Source: Balanoglossus misakiensis (Eukaryota > Hemichordata). Taken from it: DNA of 64,000 bases. Position numbers and translations under genes: made by a program. The stretch spans positions 3,224,001 through 3,288,000 of the forward strand of contig CM082582.2 in NCBI GenBank assembly GCA_040954595.2, written 5' to 3'. Below, one piece after another: positions 42,043 to 63,024 of this stretch. The notes under the pieces were generated by a model. That model made no database searches. It was not told where the DNA came from and was given only the letters and a program-made list of their open reading frames with translations. The first letter of the stretch is position 1. The number at the start of each line of letters is the position of its first letter.

Positions 42043-44580
42043 AGTTGCATGGTAAACGACTATACGCTTACCATTTCACCAATAGCTTAAGCTGAAAACA
42101 ATGGAGTACGAATTTTATAAATAAAAGTCACGTATTGTCAGAAAATCACTTTTCTGTATTAAGATCAGGATGCTTTTGCGTTTTGAATTGCATTTTCTCC
42201 AATATGTGTAATTGATAACTGCACTTAGGCACTCATTGTTCAGAAATTTGGGCAACCATAACTTGTTCCAACACAACATAGTAAAGCCAGAAAATGTAGG
42301 TTACAGCCAATAGACACACTCCTCAAAACTACCGAACTGACACAAAAATAATAGTAAGTGAACTCACATTAATGCCCCAGTCCTCGTAATCATGTTACTG
42401 ACAAATTCAAATATTGCCTCCAGTTATTCAATTCAGTTAATTTAATCATTAACAGTTTCAACTGGCGAACAAGAACTACTTATACCATATGTGTTCGGAC
42501 ATGACTTGAGTGACCTGCTGACGTGGTCGCGGACAACGTAGTCAACTGAATGTTGAAACTCCTCGATGCCAACCAAAGTTTCACAACCAAGATGTTAGTG
42601 CTGGGTGTAGGCTATTGTTACGATATATATAGGTTGGGATTTTTAATCAAAAGAGAATTATCATTTTAATACATTGAGATCCAGACAGTAATAGTATGTT
42701 CTGGTCAAGGGTGTTAAAATTAATATGTATATGTGCGCTGACTCCTCATTTCGTAGTCACCATAGTCATTTACAGTTTGTTTTGATTTGGTCACATTTTT
42801 TACAATTATATTACTTCTGTGGTCGATGACGTAATCGATCCATCATTCAAATGGTTCATCCGTGTTATACGCGTTTGGCCCTATGCTAAAGACCAGCCGT
42901 TTGACCCAATTTGTACAGGGCAGCTGCATGCTCACTAGGCCCCTATCTGCAAATATTGGGATAAGTATTATGCAAGTGTTGGCTAGGGGCTAGCATGTAC
43001 TGTCGCAGTGTTTCATCTAGGAATCTACAGTAGGGGGGCCTATTCCCCCCTCTACAGGAATTTTTAGGGGTATTTTAATTTATTTATTTCTTTTTTTTGG
43101 GGGGGGGGGGAATTACTGAAACATACAATCACATCTTTACATTAACATATTTAGCTTTTAATCTTGCAATCATGTCACTTGTGTGTTAACTGTTTACATA
43201 CAAACACGCATTACTGGCACTGTGCAAAGCTGAGTGGGTCTTTTATCAACGAGGTCATCAAATGTCAGGTCATAAGACCATAAACAACGATGAAATACTA
43301 GTGGTGAGAACACGCGGATTAGTCTGTCAATATACAAGGGCTTTCTCACGTGAAATGATTAGGGTGCCCTTTTCGGGATTATAAAAGTTGGCAAACATTT
43401 CTTATCAGCGACTCAAATAGTTTTGCATTCACATGTGTATAAAAGGGACGGGATCACCGCACTCAATGCGTCCACAGCAGAGTGGCTAAAGGTCACAATG
43501 GCGGATTCAGTGATGTGTTTACTGTATATGTAGCTCTGGACTTATACCCAAACAGCGTATACCGTAATCTATCCTTCGGGTTCGACCAGGAAAAAATAAT
43601 TATTCTTTACAAAAAGATGAAACAATGGGGGTAAAAATGAGTCAAAGTGCCAGAAGGACCCCCTCGGACATTTATGCAAATTAGGTTCAAATAGGCTTCA
43701 TGGTGCGATTGAAAATCAAGGACACATTTCGCCACTTGTCCCATTTGTTGTTCCACATCAAATAAATGGAAGATCCGAGAAAATCCACACTTTTCCAGTT
43801 TTTGTACAGTCATCCTATAAGTATAAGCGCTTCTACGGTACCGCCTGTGAGTCTTACAGCTTTGAAACCAGTGCGTAATATACTAGTAGCATGACTCCAT
43901 GCTAGTAGTAAAAGCATACCGGGATGTGGGATGTGGGAACGCTTTGAGTTGGTCCCTTGGGACAAAGACGTTTTTAATTTATTCACGCACAGGGATGTAT
44001 TTTTAGCCAGACAATGGCAAGACCTAGTTGCCTAGCAATTATCACCATGAACTTTGCTACAAGTTTCACTACCACTTCCACTGGGCGTCTCAATTTTTTC
44101 AGCAGAGCCCCAGCTGCAGTAAGTTCCGACTACCTCAAGGCTTTGCCTGTAGGTTTTGGGGCTCCTCATTTTACTGATGACCATCAGCAACAAGGCAAAT
44201 TGACCATTGACTAAGCAAGGTGCTAAACATCGCTCTTTTCAGAGGGGTAATTTTACATGCAAGCTCATTAGAAACTGCCACTTGTATCCCCTCAAACCGC
44301 GTCGGCAGAGTGCGTTTAGATCGGCGTTTAGTGCGGTGTTTCTGTTCACACGTGATTTGAATCGCTGTTTAGTGCGGTGCCCCGACCCAGGTCCCACCCC
44401 TCAACACCGTCACAAAAAAAGAGCGGCACAGGGCCGCTCTCACCTTTTCACACGTGGCACTTACAAATTAACGCCGCCCTAGCACCGCCGCTGGGGCGGC
44501 GTTGACGGCACGTGAGAAAGGGGTATGAGTCTGTCCGTTGACAAAAAACGGCATCATTTTGGGAATATTTTGCGTGATTT
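42043..44580. other. Gap upstream of gene E
   Basis: Contains the promoter side of gene E. A poly-T/poly-G run lies at 43090-43112, and GC-rich inverted pieces (GCACCGCCGCTGGGGCGGC) near 44484-44505. The sequence GTTTAGTGCGGTG occurs twice near 44330 and 44367. No gene recognised. Confidence 0.4.
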
Positions 44581-44581
44581 G

Positions 44582-45095
44582 CTACTCGAAATCAGTAAGT
44601 TGTTGGCCTTCAACCATGATGGTTGTCATCAGTCGATTCAACGCGTTTTCTTCGATTCTGTTTCGGAGGCACGTTTTGATGGTGTTCTGTGCAGAGAACC
44701 CTCGCTCGTAAATAGCTGTGTTTACTAGCTCTGCGTGGCAGGGCTGTGTTGTTACGGCGAGCCCTGGTGGAGGGCTCGCCGTAACAACACAGCCCTGCCA
44801 CGCAGAGCTACTGTGTTTACCAGCAACGTGACGGCTATGCGTGCCAGTTTAACGAGATTCGGTACTATTTCTCGGCGTTTATCAATGATTATTTTCCAGA
44901 GGAGAATTAGGTTGTCGCGAGGGTACGCCTGTTCCAGCACTAGTTTCTTGACGATCGCCCATTCGCGTCGCGTGTCTTCGGCATCGACAATGGGTTCGGT
45001 TATTTTCTCCTGATCATCACGTTTACAATTCCTGTACTGCTCAACTAGTGGCGGTCCATGTTGTTACCCCGCTTCGCGGTCGTCGTCTTGGTTGG
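44582..45095 (-). pseudogene. hAT-family transposase C-terminal remnant
   Basis: Reading leftwards gives LVEQYRNCKRDDQEKI, EWAIVKKLVLEQAYP and LVKLARIAVTLLVNT, then (after the palindromic insertion) AIYERGFSAQNTIKTCLRNR and LNRLMTTIMVEG, ending at a stop at 44582-44584. The ERGFS..N.IKT...R.....L..LM pattern is the dimerisation region of hAT transposases and related host genes. A TAA lies in frame upstream of the recognised part. It is split by an 85-bp insertion, so it cannot be functional. Confidence 0.8.
44726..44810. mobile_element. Perfect 85-bp palindromic mini-element with 10-bp target duplication
   Basis: Two exact 40-bp inverted arms (outer end TAGCTCTGCGTGGCAGGGCT) around the 5-bp centre GGTGG. 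CTGTGTTTAC at 44716-44725 is repeated at 44811-44820. The hAT reading frame continues directly across the two flanks if the element and one target copy are ignored, which proves insertion. A 10-bp duplication recalls MULE-type transposition, but no family is assigned. Confidence 0.92.
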
Positions 45096-46164
45096 ACTCG
45101 GAGGCCACAATGTCAGTTGCCATGCCAGCACTAGCTGATAACAGGTCAAATGCCGGGGTCAAATGCACTGAAGTGTGACGCGACGTCTGTATGATTTGAT
45201 ACCATACACGCGCTAGCGTTTAGCCAAGGTCAGCTGATTGGCGGCGCGCAACACATCAAAGTGCGCAAATCGCGCAGCCTAGATGAAACACTAACTCATG
45301 GTGAGAAAAGCGTAGTTTGGCTAAACCACACCAGCAATTTAATAACAGACGGTTTTGTGCTGTTACTTATCTACTACTAACACGTTTGAAGAATCACGGC
45401 TTCACTTGTACTGACTCTAGTAAGCTGTGAATCGCTGGAAAGACTTCACATGAGTCGCAGGCTGGTCTAGTTGCAATGCCTGTTGTGGCTTGATTTTAAT
45501 GGCAGCGCGTTTGCAAAGCCTTTAACACATTCATAATTTTGGCATTCTCAGTCAGTGTATCCAGCTTAACAACAGACACCCTTTTTTGCAATCAAATGAA
45601 CATACAACCGGTGATACGGGGTTGTACATTTGTGTGCCCACCAAGCTCAATGTATTGAATATTTCATGTTACATTGGCACGGAGTGCAAATGAAAGAACG
45701 TCACAGTAACATGGAATGGTTGACGTGTACTGTCTGAGGCCACTGAGGAAGTTCCGTGGGACTGTCAGAAAGGGTGTGTCATGTCAAATGTTCGTGAATT
45801 TTCTCCTATGGTCTGGTCAAATTCCTTGATTATTACCCGACATGCATTGTATTTCACCGTATGGAGGAATTATGTATTATAGGCTGATAAAAATTTAAAT
45901 ACCACTGATTTTATCCCCAAATAGAGATCATTTATTCAGTGAACACAGTATCCGTGCGCCATCGCAGATGATGTAAACATAACAAATACTGCAGTCCACG
46001 CCATAGAAATTGTAAGGCTATATTCCTACTGTACAATACATTATTTTATTGAACAGAAATTATTATAAATACCTTAAATCATTTATAAGTATACTTACCT
46101 TGATCTAACAAAATTTTCATAGTCCAAACCTTTCTAACAACGCCTAGAATACATCCGAACCTAA
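45096..46164. other. Gap right of the hAT remnant
   Basis: No exon, RNA gene or repeat that I can support. Local GC-rich stretch (45100-45330), then ordinary AT-rich sequence. Confidence 0.4.
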
Positions 46165-47420
46165 TTATAATATTAAAGCTGCAAGCAGCATCGTCGGGCC
46201 CAAGCGCTGATCTGGAATTATATATGCACATTATGATTGAGAAGAAACATAATGCTCTATCGCATGTTTTATCTCATGAAATAACAAGGACATATGCATT
46301 TTGGTGCTGATATAGTGTAAAGTAGTTCAAAGGCCACATGTGGTCACCCAAAATTTGGGAAATAAATTTTGACCCCATACTAGCTTGTCCATGTCCAACA
46401 AAAACCACAACTCTAGCTCAATTTGTTCACCTGTACTTAGGTATGCGCATATTTAATGAGATCAGCAGGTGTCACTGAGGTCGCCCAAAATTATGACAAA
46501 GAATTTTGATCCCATACTGGTCCATGCCCAACAAAAAGCAAAACTCTATCTCTATTGGTTCGGCTGAAATTGGCTAGGCACATAATTAATGAGGTCAGCA
46601 GAGGTCACTGGGGTCCTGAAAAGTAGCAAAATAATTTGATCATACACTAATCCACACGCATCAAAAACCAAACGTCTAGCCCCTAGGTTAGCCTGGAAAT
46701 AGATATGCAGAAGTAATGATGTGTGAAAAGTAGGTCAAAGGTCATGTGAAAAATTGCCAACAAATTTGCAACATATTCTAGTCATATGACAACTCAAATC
46801 CATAAAAAGAATTTGTGTGCTATTATACTAGAAAAAGCAAATTTCTCTTTTCATCGCTTTTTACAAAATCCAATATGGCCGCCATAATCTTTAACCAATC
46901 ACAACGCTCTTCACAAACTTGACAGACATCAGTTCAGTGACTATACTCCCTGAATCTTGCGACTCAGTTATCGACTCCCAATTCTGGAGTAGAAGATTTT
47001 TGAAATTTTTCTATGGTTTTTCGAAAATCCAATATGGCCGCCATAATCTTTGACCAATAACAATGATCTTCGCAAACTTGATAGACATCAGTTAGGTGAC
47101 CACATACCCCAAACCCAGTGACTCGGTTATCGCCGGTTCTGGAGAAGAAGATTTTTGAAATTTTAACCAGATTTCAGAAAAAAAATTGTAGCAAAAAAAA
47201 AATGCAACTTTGACAGCATAATGTCAAATTACAAAAATGATGGTCAGAAGGTAGTCTACCTGCACGCCAAATTTGAAGTCGATCTGACTTGTAGTTTCTG
47301 AGATCTGAGATTTGCATTTTTTCAGAAAATCCAATATGGCCGCCATGTCACGTGACTAATTAAAAATTCACAGGTTCAATGCCCGACTACTCATTGACCT
47401 TGACCACCATAGCAAGTTTG
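46165..47420 (-). repeat. Interspersed repeat copy 2 (inverted)
   Basis: Inverted match to 30860-32190. It starts at TTAAAGCTGCAAGCAGCAT (the complement of the right end of copy 1). It has CCAATATGGCCGCCAT at 46871, 47029 and 47330 and one exact AGGTCAAAGGTCA (DR1) at 46732. The copies have diverged by substitutions and small indels. Copy 2 keeps one of the three DR1 sites exactly. Confidence 0.8.
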
Positions 47421-49509
47421 AGAAGTGTACCTGCAGTTTCTGAGATCTGTGATTACTACGTTGTCGAGTGTCCAGAAATTTACGGTCGGAAACAGAAATT
47501 ACAAGTAGGAGTGTCTCCAACATGAAGAAAAATCCAGCGAGCTTAGCTTTTAAAAAAGAACTGACATTTAGTTCCTTACTCGCTGTGACAAATCCAAAAA
47601 CCGACATGAATTTTGTACAAAAATTTACTCAGAAAAAAACAACAACACTTGAATTTACCAGTCACGCACTGCAAATTGCAGGGCGATGCCTATGAAACTG
47701 ACCAAATTTGACAGATTGTAGTTGCTAAAATGGTGCTGGTGCAATATTTGAACATATGCAGCGCACAGCAGTACCTCCCAGATGACTTTCTCTGAACAAT
47801 AAACCTCAATTGAATGATGAGAAATCACAATTTATCAATGACTTTCAGTCCGCCGACTGATGACCCCAAAATGTTATATGACCTTTTGAATACGCCAACC
47901 AGTGGGTGTCATTTAGCGCACGTTATATGCTAAATAGCGTTGCCGTGGTAACGTAAACAACATGCGTCAATCTCCCGCCAAGAACGGCAAGGCTTCACAC
48001 TTTTGCTCCAAGTTTATACGTTACATCCAAGTCTGTTGTAAACAAATATCTGAATATTTTATAATTTATATATAAGGTCGTGTCAGTTATGCGTATATCT
48101 ACCCACCCATTGATCAACGATACTGTCATCAGGCTTGAACGTCATGAAAAGGGGCGTTGATATCCTCGTGTCAGAGACTGACCCATGAGATTAGGGTACA
48201 CACACGGGCTCCAGTGGGGTAATTTCTTACGGAAGTCAGAGCAAGTAAATATGCGTGTTTGTTCCAGATGCGTCTTTTTCACTGTTGGAGTCTTATTTTG
48301 GCTGATTGTGGGATACATGACTGCAAGCACTTCCCTTGAAATTGGTGTTAAATTCACAAAACCTTAGAAAAACGACATGGTGCATGCATACACGCGAGGT
48401 ATCAGTGTTCGATCGGTGTGATTACGAAATAACAACATGTATCGTAAGTATTTTGGGCACTGCGGACGGTCGTATCTGATAAATTACGCCTCACTTCATG
48501 TGAAGGGATATTTTTTATAGAGACTTAGCACAGGCATAAATAGGTTCGTATGATAGCAATAAAGTACTTATGACCCCAAAAGTTCGAGTTTGAATAGTTT
48601 TCACTCTTTGGATGAAAAGGCACAAAAAAATCAAACAAATCACTGCATTTTCACCCCAAAACAGTGTGTGCCAGGAAGAACCCTGCAGTACGTGTGAAAT
48701 TTACGGGCAGGGTGTTCTGGACGAAAAAATGAGCATAAGAGGTGATGAGTGATTCAAATAAACACCCTTCATGGCATTTGCGTCTGGATTTTTTATACTA
48801 AAAATCACGGTATTTTGCTACAAAATCGCCAATTTAACAACAAGAATTGGGGACGTCCCAAAGTCTCTATTCTGTCGTTGATCATGATATACGATAGATT
48901 CCCATAAAGTTCTAATGGAATAGAGTATATACCAAGTTTTTTTCTCGTCTTTTGGAGCTTTGGGTGAAAAGGCACAAAAATCAAAGTCGGTATATGCCTC
49001 TGAAGGCTAAAATAGAAGGGGTCAAAAGTAACTCTATTTTTTTTCGCAAAGCTAATGAATTCATCTCTTTGATTTTCTTTTTGCATTATTTCAATAATTT
49101 TCACAAAGATAACAAATTCTGTCATGTACTCTCACAACATGGAAAAATTGGATTGAAATCTCTCCACGTACGCTGGGTTCTTGGCCGGTATAACATGACA
49201 TTTCCCAGCATGCTTTGCCGTGTTTTGATAATGAGAATCGCGCTCAATCTGAAGACTAAAATTTAAGAGCTGTATCCATGTAAGTAGTGTATATTTGACC
49301 ATGGTCTTAAGTAGATAGATGGGAATGATCGTACATATTCTTTGTCCTGACACATTGTCCTTACAATGATGTCAACCAACAACAACTTTACCCCAGGGTC
49401 CATGAGCTCACACTGGCCTGCGATCCTCCCCCTAATTATTTGCTCTCTTGCGTTTTCTGTATAGTGCAATGAACAGAAAATCCTTTGAAGTTGGGCAAAC
49501 TAGGTGGTA
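47421..49509. other. Gap between the repeat and gene F
   Basis: No coding exon recognised. Contains an RFX-type X-box motif (47939-47952) and presumably the promoter of gene F at the right end. Confidence 0.4.
47939..47952. promoter_or_regulatory. Candidate RFX X-box
   Basis: GTTGCCGTGGTAAC matches the palindromic X-box pattern (GTNRCC, short spacer, RGYAAC). The nearest recognised start is gene F, 1.5 kb away, so any role is unclear. Confidence 0.35.
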
Positions 49510-57391
<7,882 letters not shown>

Positions 57392-57944
57392 CAAGAACTC
57401 ACATCATTTTCTGAACAATAGCACAATCGGGATCATTTTTTCCCTTGCATCAAGACGTGTTAAACACACAGATTAGAAGCCTCGTTTTGATGCATGTGGA
57501 AATGTCACACTTTCAGTGGTTATGAATGTGTGATTGCATTTAGTATATGATTTGCATAATTTGTGTACTTTTGAAGTAGGATGATTGGCCAGAGATAAAA
57601 TGTCAATACTTACGTTTACTACAGTTTTCTAGCTTGCATTGTAAGAGCCATGTTACCTAAAGAGTCACTAATTTCACCTTACTAATTTTTAATTTAGATA
57701 CATGTATTCAAACCTTACTTTCATTATTTTATGGCTGCTACTGACATTCTCTGGGGCAAAAACAAATGGATGAATAGGAACTCATAGCATTCACAATCTT
57801 CAGGATGAAATCACCCACAGATTATTCTTGCAATTCATCTTGATTGGTCATTTTTCCTTAATCCAGGAAAACTGACTAACATTGAGGAAGAAAATTCAAG
57901 ATATATTTTCTCACTCATGTAACCTATTGTCATGAGCAATTTTG

Positions 57945-58337
57945 ACACACACACACACACACATCTAGTACACACATTATAGATTGGAATATAAGTCATG
58001 GTCAAAGAACTTTTGCTATGCGTGCAGCTAGAGCTTGGAACTCTCTACCTGACATTGTTAGATGCAGTACCAACATAAATAACTTCAAATCTCAGTTGAA
58101 CTCTTATATCAGAACCAATTTAAGCAGATAGACGACCTCACAGTTTTAGAAATGTCTACCTGTAGTCACCGCTTTTGCAATTTTACTTTTACTATTTGTA
58201 TTTTTCTGTTTTAAACTTTTTATTTTTATACTTTATAGTAGGACCCCATGGTAGATTACAACCTTATAGGGGTCTTTACCCCTGTTTGAGTATGTAAATG
58301 GGAAATCCTTTAATGTGTAAATAAATAAATAAATAAA
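57945..58337 (+). mobile_element. CR1/Jockey-like LINE 3' end
   Basis: After a short (CA)n run at 57948-57962, a frame reads HGQRTFAMRAARAWNSLPDI and NNFKSQLNSYI, ending in TAG near 58130. This is the usual C-terminal end of CR1/Rex/Jockey-type reverse transcriptases. A (TAAA)n tail at 58316-58337 closes the element. Confidence 0.8.
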
Positions 58338-59479
58338 TGGTGTTTTATCAATTGAGTGGTTGGAGTTTGTTACAACTTTGCCTCTTTGACCTTAGTCTGT
58401 GCAGAAGCAACACAGAGTATGAATACTGGAGAAATTGAGAATTAATTCGGAAACGAATGGTTGACAAGAACATGCACCAGATTTACACCCTACAGAGTTG
58501 ACCCCTCGGTATTGTCACTTAGGCAAAGGTACAGCGGCCAACTTATTTTCCAAAGTGGTGATGTTATTTATGCCAGTCAGATATTCCATCACTGTGCGCA
58601 GTCCTGTTCTGTCAGACCTGATTCGGGCCTGTCATTCAGCTCTTTTTTTCAGACATTGATTCTCAGTGCATGTTACAGATATGTCATGAAATATTACGGT
58701 CATTTCATCGCCCTACGCTCACGAAAATCCTCTCAACTCAATGTATTATTAATAGCCGTTTCTGTTTGGCCGGCTCGATATCAGATTTCAAAACGAAAGC
58801 AACCGCCCCATTTCGGTAAATGACATAGATTAATCATCGCCAACTGTGGACACAAAATGCCATTGGTGCTACCCATTACTTTGCACGGATGAAACGAAAG
58901 AGCGGAAAGGCGGTAGCCGTCTAATTCGCCAATTAGAAACAAGTTGTGAGTATTAAACAGTGGTAACCAAACTTTGTTCCACAGCTTTGTGATTTAATTT
59001 GTCAATAAATAGCTGCTTAGCTGCTTACTACGCACCCAAGTGAAGCGTAGCGTGATCACTGATGAGCTACTGACACTTCAGCTGCATCGACAGTGAAATG
59101 TGCAGTATATACATCTCATTTAAACATTATTTTAAAGGTGTCGCTGGTATAGCGGACTTGTATTCCCTTCCTGGCTCCATTTATGTATATCTGTGCGTCT
59201 ATGATCCTTCAAGTCGGTGGTTGTTCAATAGTAACAGTGAAAAAAACGCAAAGGGATGGTAACTTGGACTGCTTGATCGTTTCAATCGTGGTGTGCCGGC
59301 TAATGGAGATAATGTGAACGTGCAAAACGAAAGAACTATGTTCTCGGTTTAACTTTAAATATGACGTCATCGTTCAGGTTAGTTTGAGATTCGACACGCC
59401 AGTTGGTGACAGCTGCAGGTAGAGCGGGTGTAATGGACTTGAAATATTCAAATTGGACGGCTAATAGTTATTGAGAATC
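58338..59479. other. Gap between F and G
   Basis: No exon or repeat that I can support. Should contain the promoter and 5' UTR of gene G. Confidence 0.4.
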
Positions 59480-62400
59480 ATGATTGACCCATGCAAGTAT
59501 ATACACCTGATCATTATCATTATGGTACCATCAAGTAAGTTCTATTTCAAGAAAATGAATGAATTACTTTCGATTTAAACATAAACTTCGGATCTGTCAA
59601 ATTGTTTACAAGACTCAAATATGCCATTAACATCATGATGTATTATGGCGGTATCTGCACGGCCGTATGTAAAAATTTGCTGAGAGTTCATGTTTTAAAT
59701 ATGTGTCAGAGAGACGCCGAGGGGAGAGAGAGGGGGAGGGGGAGAGAGGGGGGAGAGGGAGAGAGAACAATAGGGGAATAGAGGGCAAGGGAGAGAGATA
59801 GAGACAGATAATGTATTTGGATGTTGTTGTTAATGTTTTAGGTAGCGCTATTTCAGTAGAAGAAAACCCTGTGGACACGATAGCACTTGTTGGTTACGAC
59901 ACCAAACTTAACTGTAGCTTCAGAGATCATTTCCTCGGCTTTGATCACATTGCGTGGAATCGTATAGATGAACATGGCACCCCAACCATTGTAACGTTTG
60001 ACGATGCGGTCATTCTTGATATCACCAAATACGGTCTTGATATCGTCGACGGTGGGTTGTATGAGTATCACCTATTGATATTTGACACGGTGAAGAACGA
60101 CAGCGGATCATACGCATGTGAAGTGCTCACTGCAGAATCATCGGATGAAGCCGAGTTGACCGTGTTAAGTATGTCAATCACACTATCTGTCAAATATCGT
60201 GCCCTCTACTGTGTGTCACTAAGTTGTTGACTAATATGGCGTTTGTTTTCTTGCTGTTATCTGCTGTGCCCTGTCGACATCAAAGTACATGTATGCCTCT
60301 GCGGCACCATCGCACCGTGGCCAGCATAGTTTGGAATAGTTGAAAAATACGTTGTTAGAAACGTGCACAAATCAGTGTGGAATCTAGGAGGTATAACATA
60401 GTTTATCAAGATAAAAATCTCAGGTAACTACAACAGTGGTTTAAATACAGTCAAAATGATAACTGAACTGACGTACATGTTTCAGTATTAAGTATTGTAA
60501 TACGAGTTCTGCTCCTAGGTCATATGCCAATACCAAGTTAAAGTTGTTTCTCTGAAAGGTGACGGTCCATCATGCGATGTTTCACCGTCGCCGTTTGTGG
60601 TCGAGGGTGAAGAGGTGATCCTGACATGCGTGGTGGAGGACGGAATCCCGCCGGGGGAACTGGTGTGGTACAAAGAGGGAGAAGAACTCCGCAGAGAGAA
60701 CAACTCATCCGTTCACCAGTTTGCGTACAGCTTCCAGAGGGCTGATAACGGCACATCTCTGAATTGCCGACTTGAAGACGAAACTCTTTTACCGACAACT
60801 TATAATGTAACGACATGTGACGACGATCTTCTGATTTTTGTGCAGTGTGAGTAGCATGAAGAAACTGTTAAGTTGATGTTAATAATCGTATCTTGACTTA
60901 TTTTTAAATGGAACAATAACGATTTGGTCTTCTGTTTATTTTATCTTGCTAAAAGTTTTACCGGTTATTTACCAATAAAGTTCTCTACATTTTAATGAAG
61001 ATCCACCCAGTGTTACTATCAACCACGGACCCCAGCATGCTTTGACCGAGGGGAGAGACCTCGCTTTGGAGTGTCTTGTAGACGAGCCTGGTTACCCGGC
61101 GGATATCGATCTTTGGTACTGGACAGGGCCCAACAATGAATCATACAATGGCAGCTCGTTGCTGATTGATGGCATCGACAGAAGCCAGAGCGGCAATTAC
61201 ACGTGTTTTGCGGAGAACACCTACCACAGTGGAGATCACGGGGTCGCCTCGGCAACGATAGAAGTTGATGTACAGTGTAAGTTTGTTTACGAGTCTACAA
61301 CATCTCAACTTAGACATCTGGGGTATTACCGGATCATTCCGTTGATTAAAATAAGCTGACCCATAACAAATGAGAAATGAGAGAGACATTCTCCGTCAAA
61401 TCAAGTAAGCTTGTTCATACTATGCTTGCCTTAGATTGACGTTTGTTATTACCACATTCAATGCATACTATTTTTCATTTAAACTTCCGTAGATCCACCC
61501 AAGGTTGAAGAAGATCACCTCGTACCCATGGAAGGAGAGAACGTTACTCTCTTTTGTTTGGTTGAATCCAACCCTGAACCGCACACTTATTCCTGGACGA
61601 GAAATTATACGTCTGTTTCGGACAAGCAGACGTACAAAATGGATGCCGTTCATCGAACCGATGCTGGCAATTACACCTGTACGGCAACCAATGAATTCGT
61701 CGATCTCACGTCAGGGACAGGTCAAGGTGTCACATCGTTGGATGTACAATGTGAGTTAACCCTTACAAAGCTGTACGGTTACATGTCAACATGCTAAATG
61801 TGTCGGTTTTTTTAAATCAATGGCTTTCTCTTCATGTCCAGCAATGCTCCATACGGTGAAACATGTGGTGTGAATCATCATATGACAAGTAAAACACGAC
61901 TCTTTGAAGTAGGGTATTACGGACCGAACGTATATTAGGTAGCTCTTCCTGAAGCATTATACCATGTAAATGTAATATGGAGATGTTGTTTCTAAATGTG
62001 ATACAACTGTCGTTCAAACATATTACACCACTTTGACTCAAGAGGTCAAGATGATCAGCTACTATTGAATGTTAATGATTAGTGGCCCCTGGTTTGATGC
62101 AGAATTATTTCACTCTCCCAGATCCACCTGACGTGGAAGGAAGTGACGTATTCAGTAAAGAAGGTGACGACATTACTCTACACTGTGTTGCTGACTCTAA
62201 CCCGGAACCAAGCAACTACTCCTGGATAAGACACGGAAACCGAGTGTCAGACACACGAACCTACACTCTGCAAGTGGTCAGCACGTCGGATTCTGGCAAT
62301 TACACGTGCTCCGCAACCAACGAATTTTACGACTTGACAACTGGCAATGGCCAGGGAATCACGGTTCTGGACGTCCAATGTGAGTTAGGCCAAATAAAAA

Positions 62401-63024
62401 AGTATGTGCTGTTCCGAGTACATGGTTTTCAAAAATAGTGAAGAAAGGGAAAAAAATTATTTTGAATTTTTTTTATATATTTGGCCGCCGTAGGAGAGGA
62501 GAATGACATCATAGTTCTTGCGTAATTCTCGCAATTTTCATAAATTTTGTATATTTTACATTGTTATTTTTACTTCCGGTTTACGAAGCTCTAAACAGTT
62601 TAGGGTCGGCGGACTAAACTTAGGGTAGGTCGGGTAACCGGAACAGCACATTTTTTATTTGGCCTTAGATAATGTCGTTTTTTCTTAGTGATATACTGAA
62701 GTGCGTAAAAGTTACGATTGATTACTGTATTGGATTTAATTTACATATTTTTACCCAATGACATAGATTCACCTGAGGTTGAGAGAGATAACGTCATCGA
62801 CAAAGAGGGTGAAAATGTTTCTTTAAATTGTTTGGCTTACTCCAACCCTGAAGCTCACAAGTATTCCTGGACCAGGGATGGAAATCAATTATCAGATCAG
62901 CAGACGTACACGTTATATGATGTCCATCGTGACGCTGCTGGCAACTACACCTGCACAGCAACCAATGAATTCTGGGATCTTACATCCGGGACAGGTCAAA
63001 ATGTCACAACGCTGGATATCCAGT
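59480..63024 (+). CDS. Ig-superfamily receptor G (partial, runs off the window)
   Basis: Exons: 59480-59534 (signal peptide YIHLIIIIMVPS, donor GTAAGT), 59842-60168 (V-like Ig, NDSGSYACEV), 60559-60846 (VILTCVVEDG, VWYKEGEEL), 61001-61276 (SQSGNYTCFAEN), 61493-61750, 62122-62379 and 62767-63024. All are joined in phase 1 with the T|AT...VQ pattern seen in gene F. The last three exons are each 258 nt long and clearly tandem copies (NVTLFCLVESNPEP, DITLHCVADSNPEP, NVSLNCLAYSNPEA; each ends TSGTGQ or TGNGQ then LDVQ or LDIQ). The last donor is intact, so more exons follow past the right edge. No membrane segment is seen yet. Probably a nectin/sidekick/F-type surface receptor; its tail is unknown. 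Confidence 0.82.
59709..59810. repeat. GA-rich low-complexity tract
   Basis: GAGAGA and GGGGAG units in intron 1 of gene G, ending about 30 bp before the polypyrimidine stretch of the exon-2 acceptor. Confidence 0.9.
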
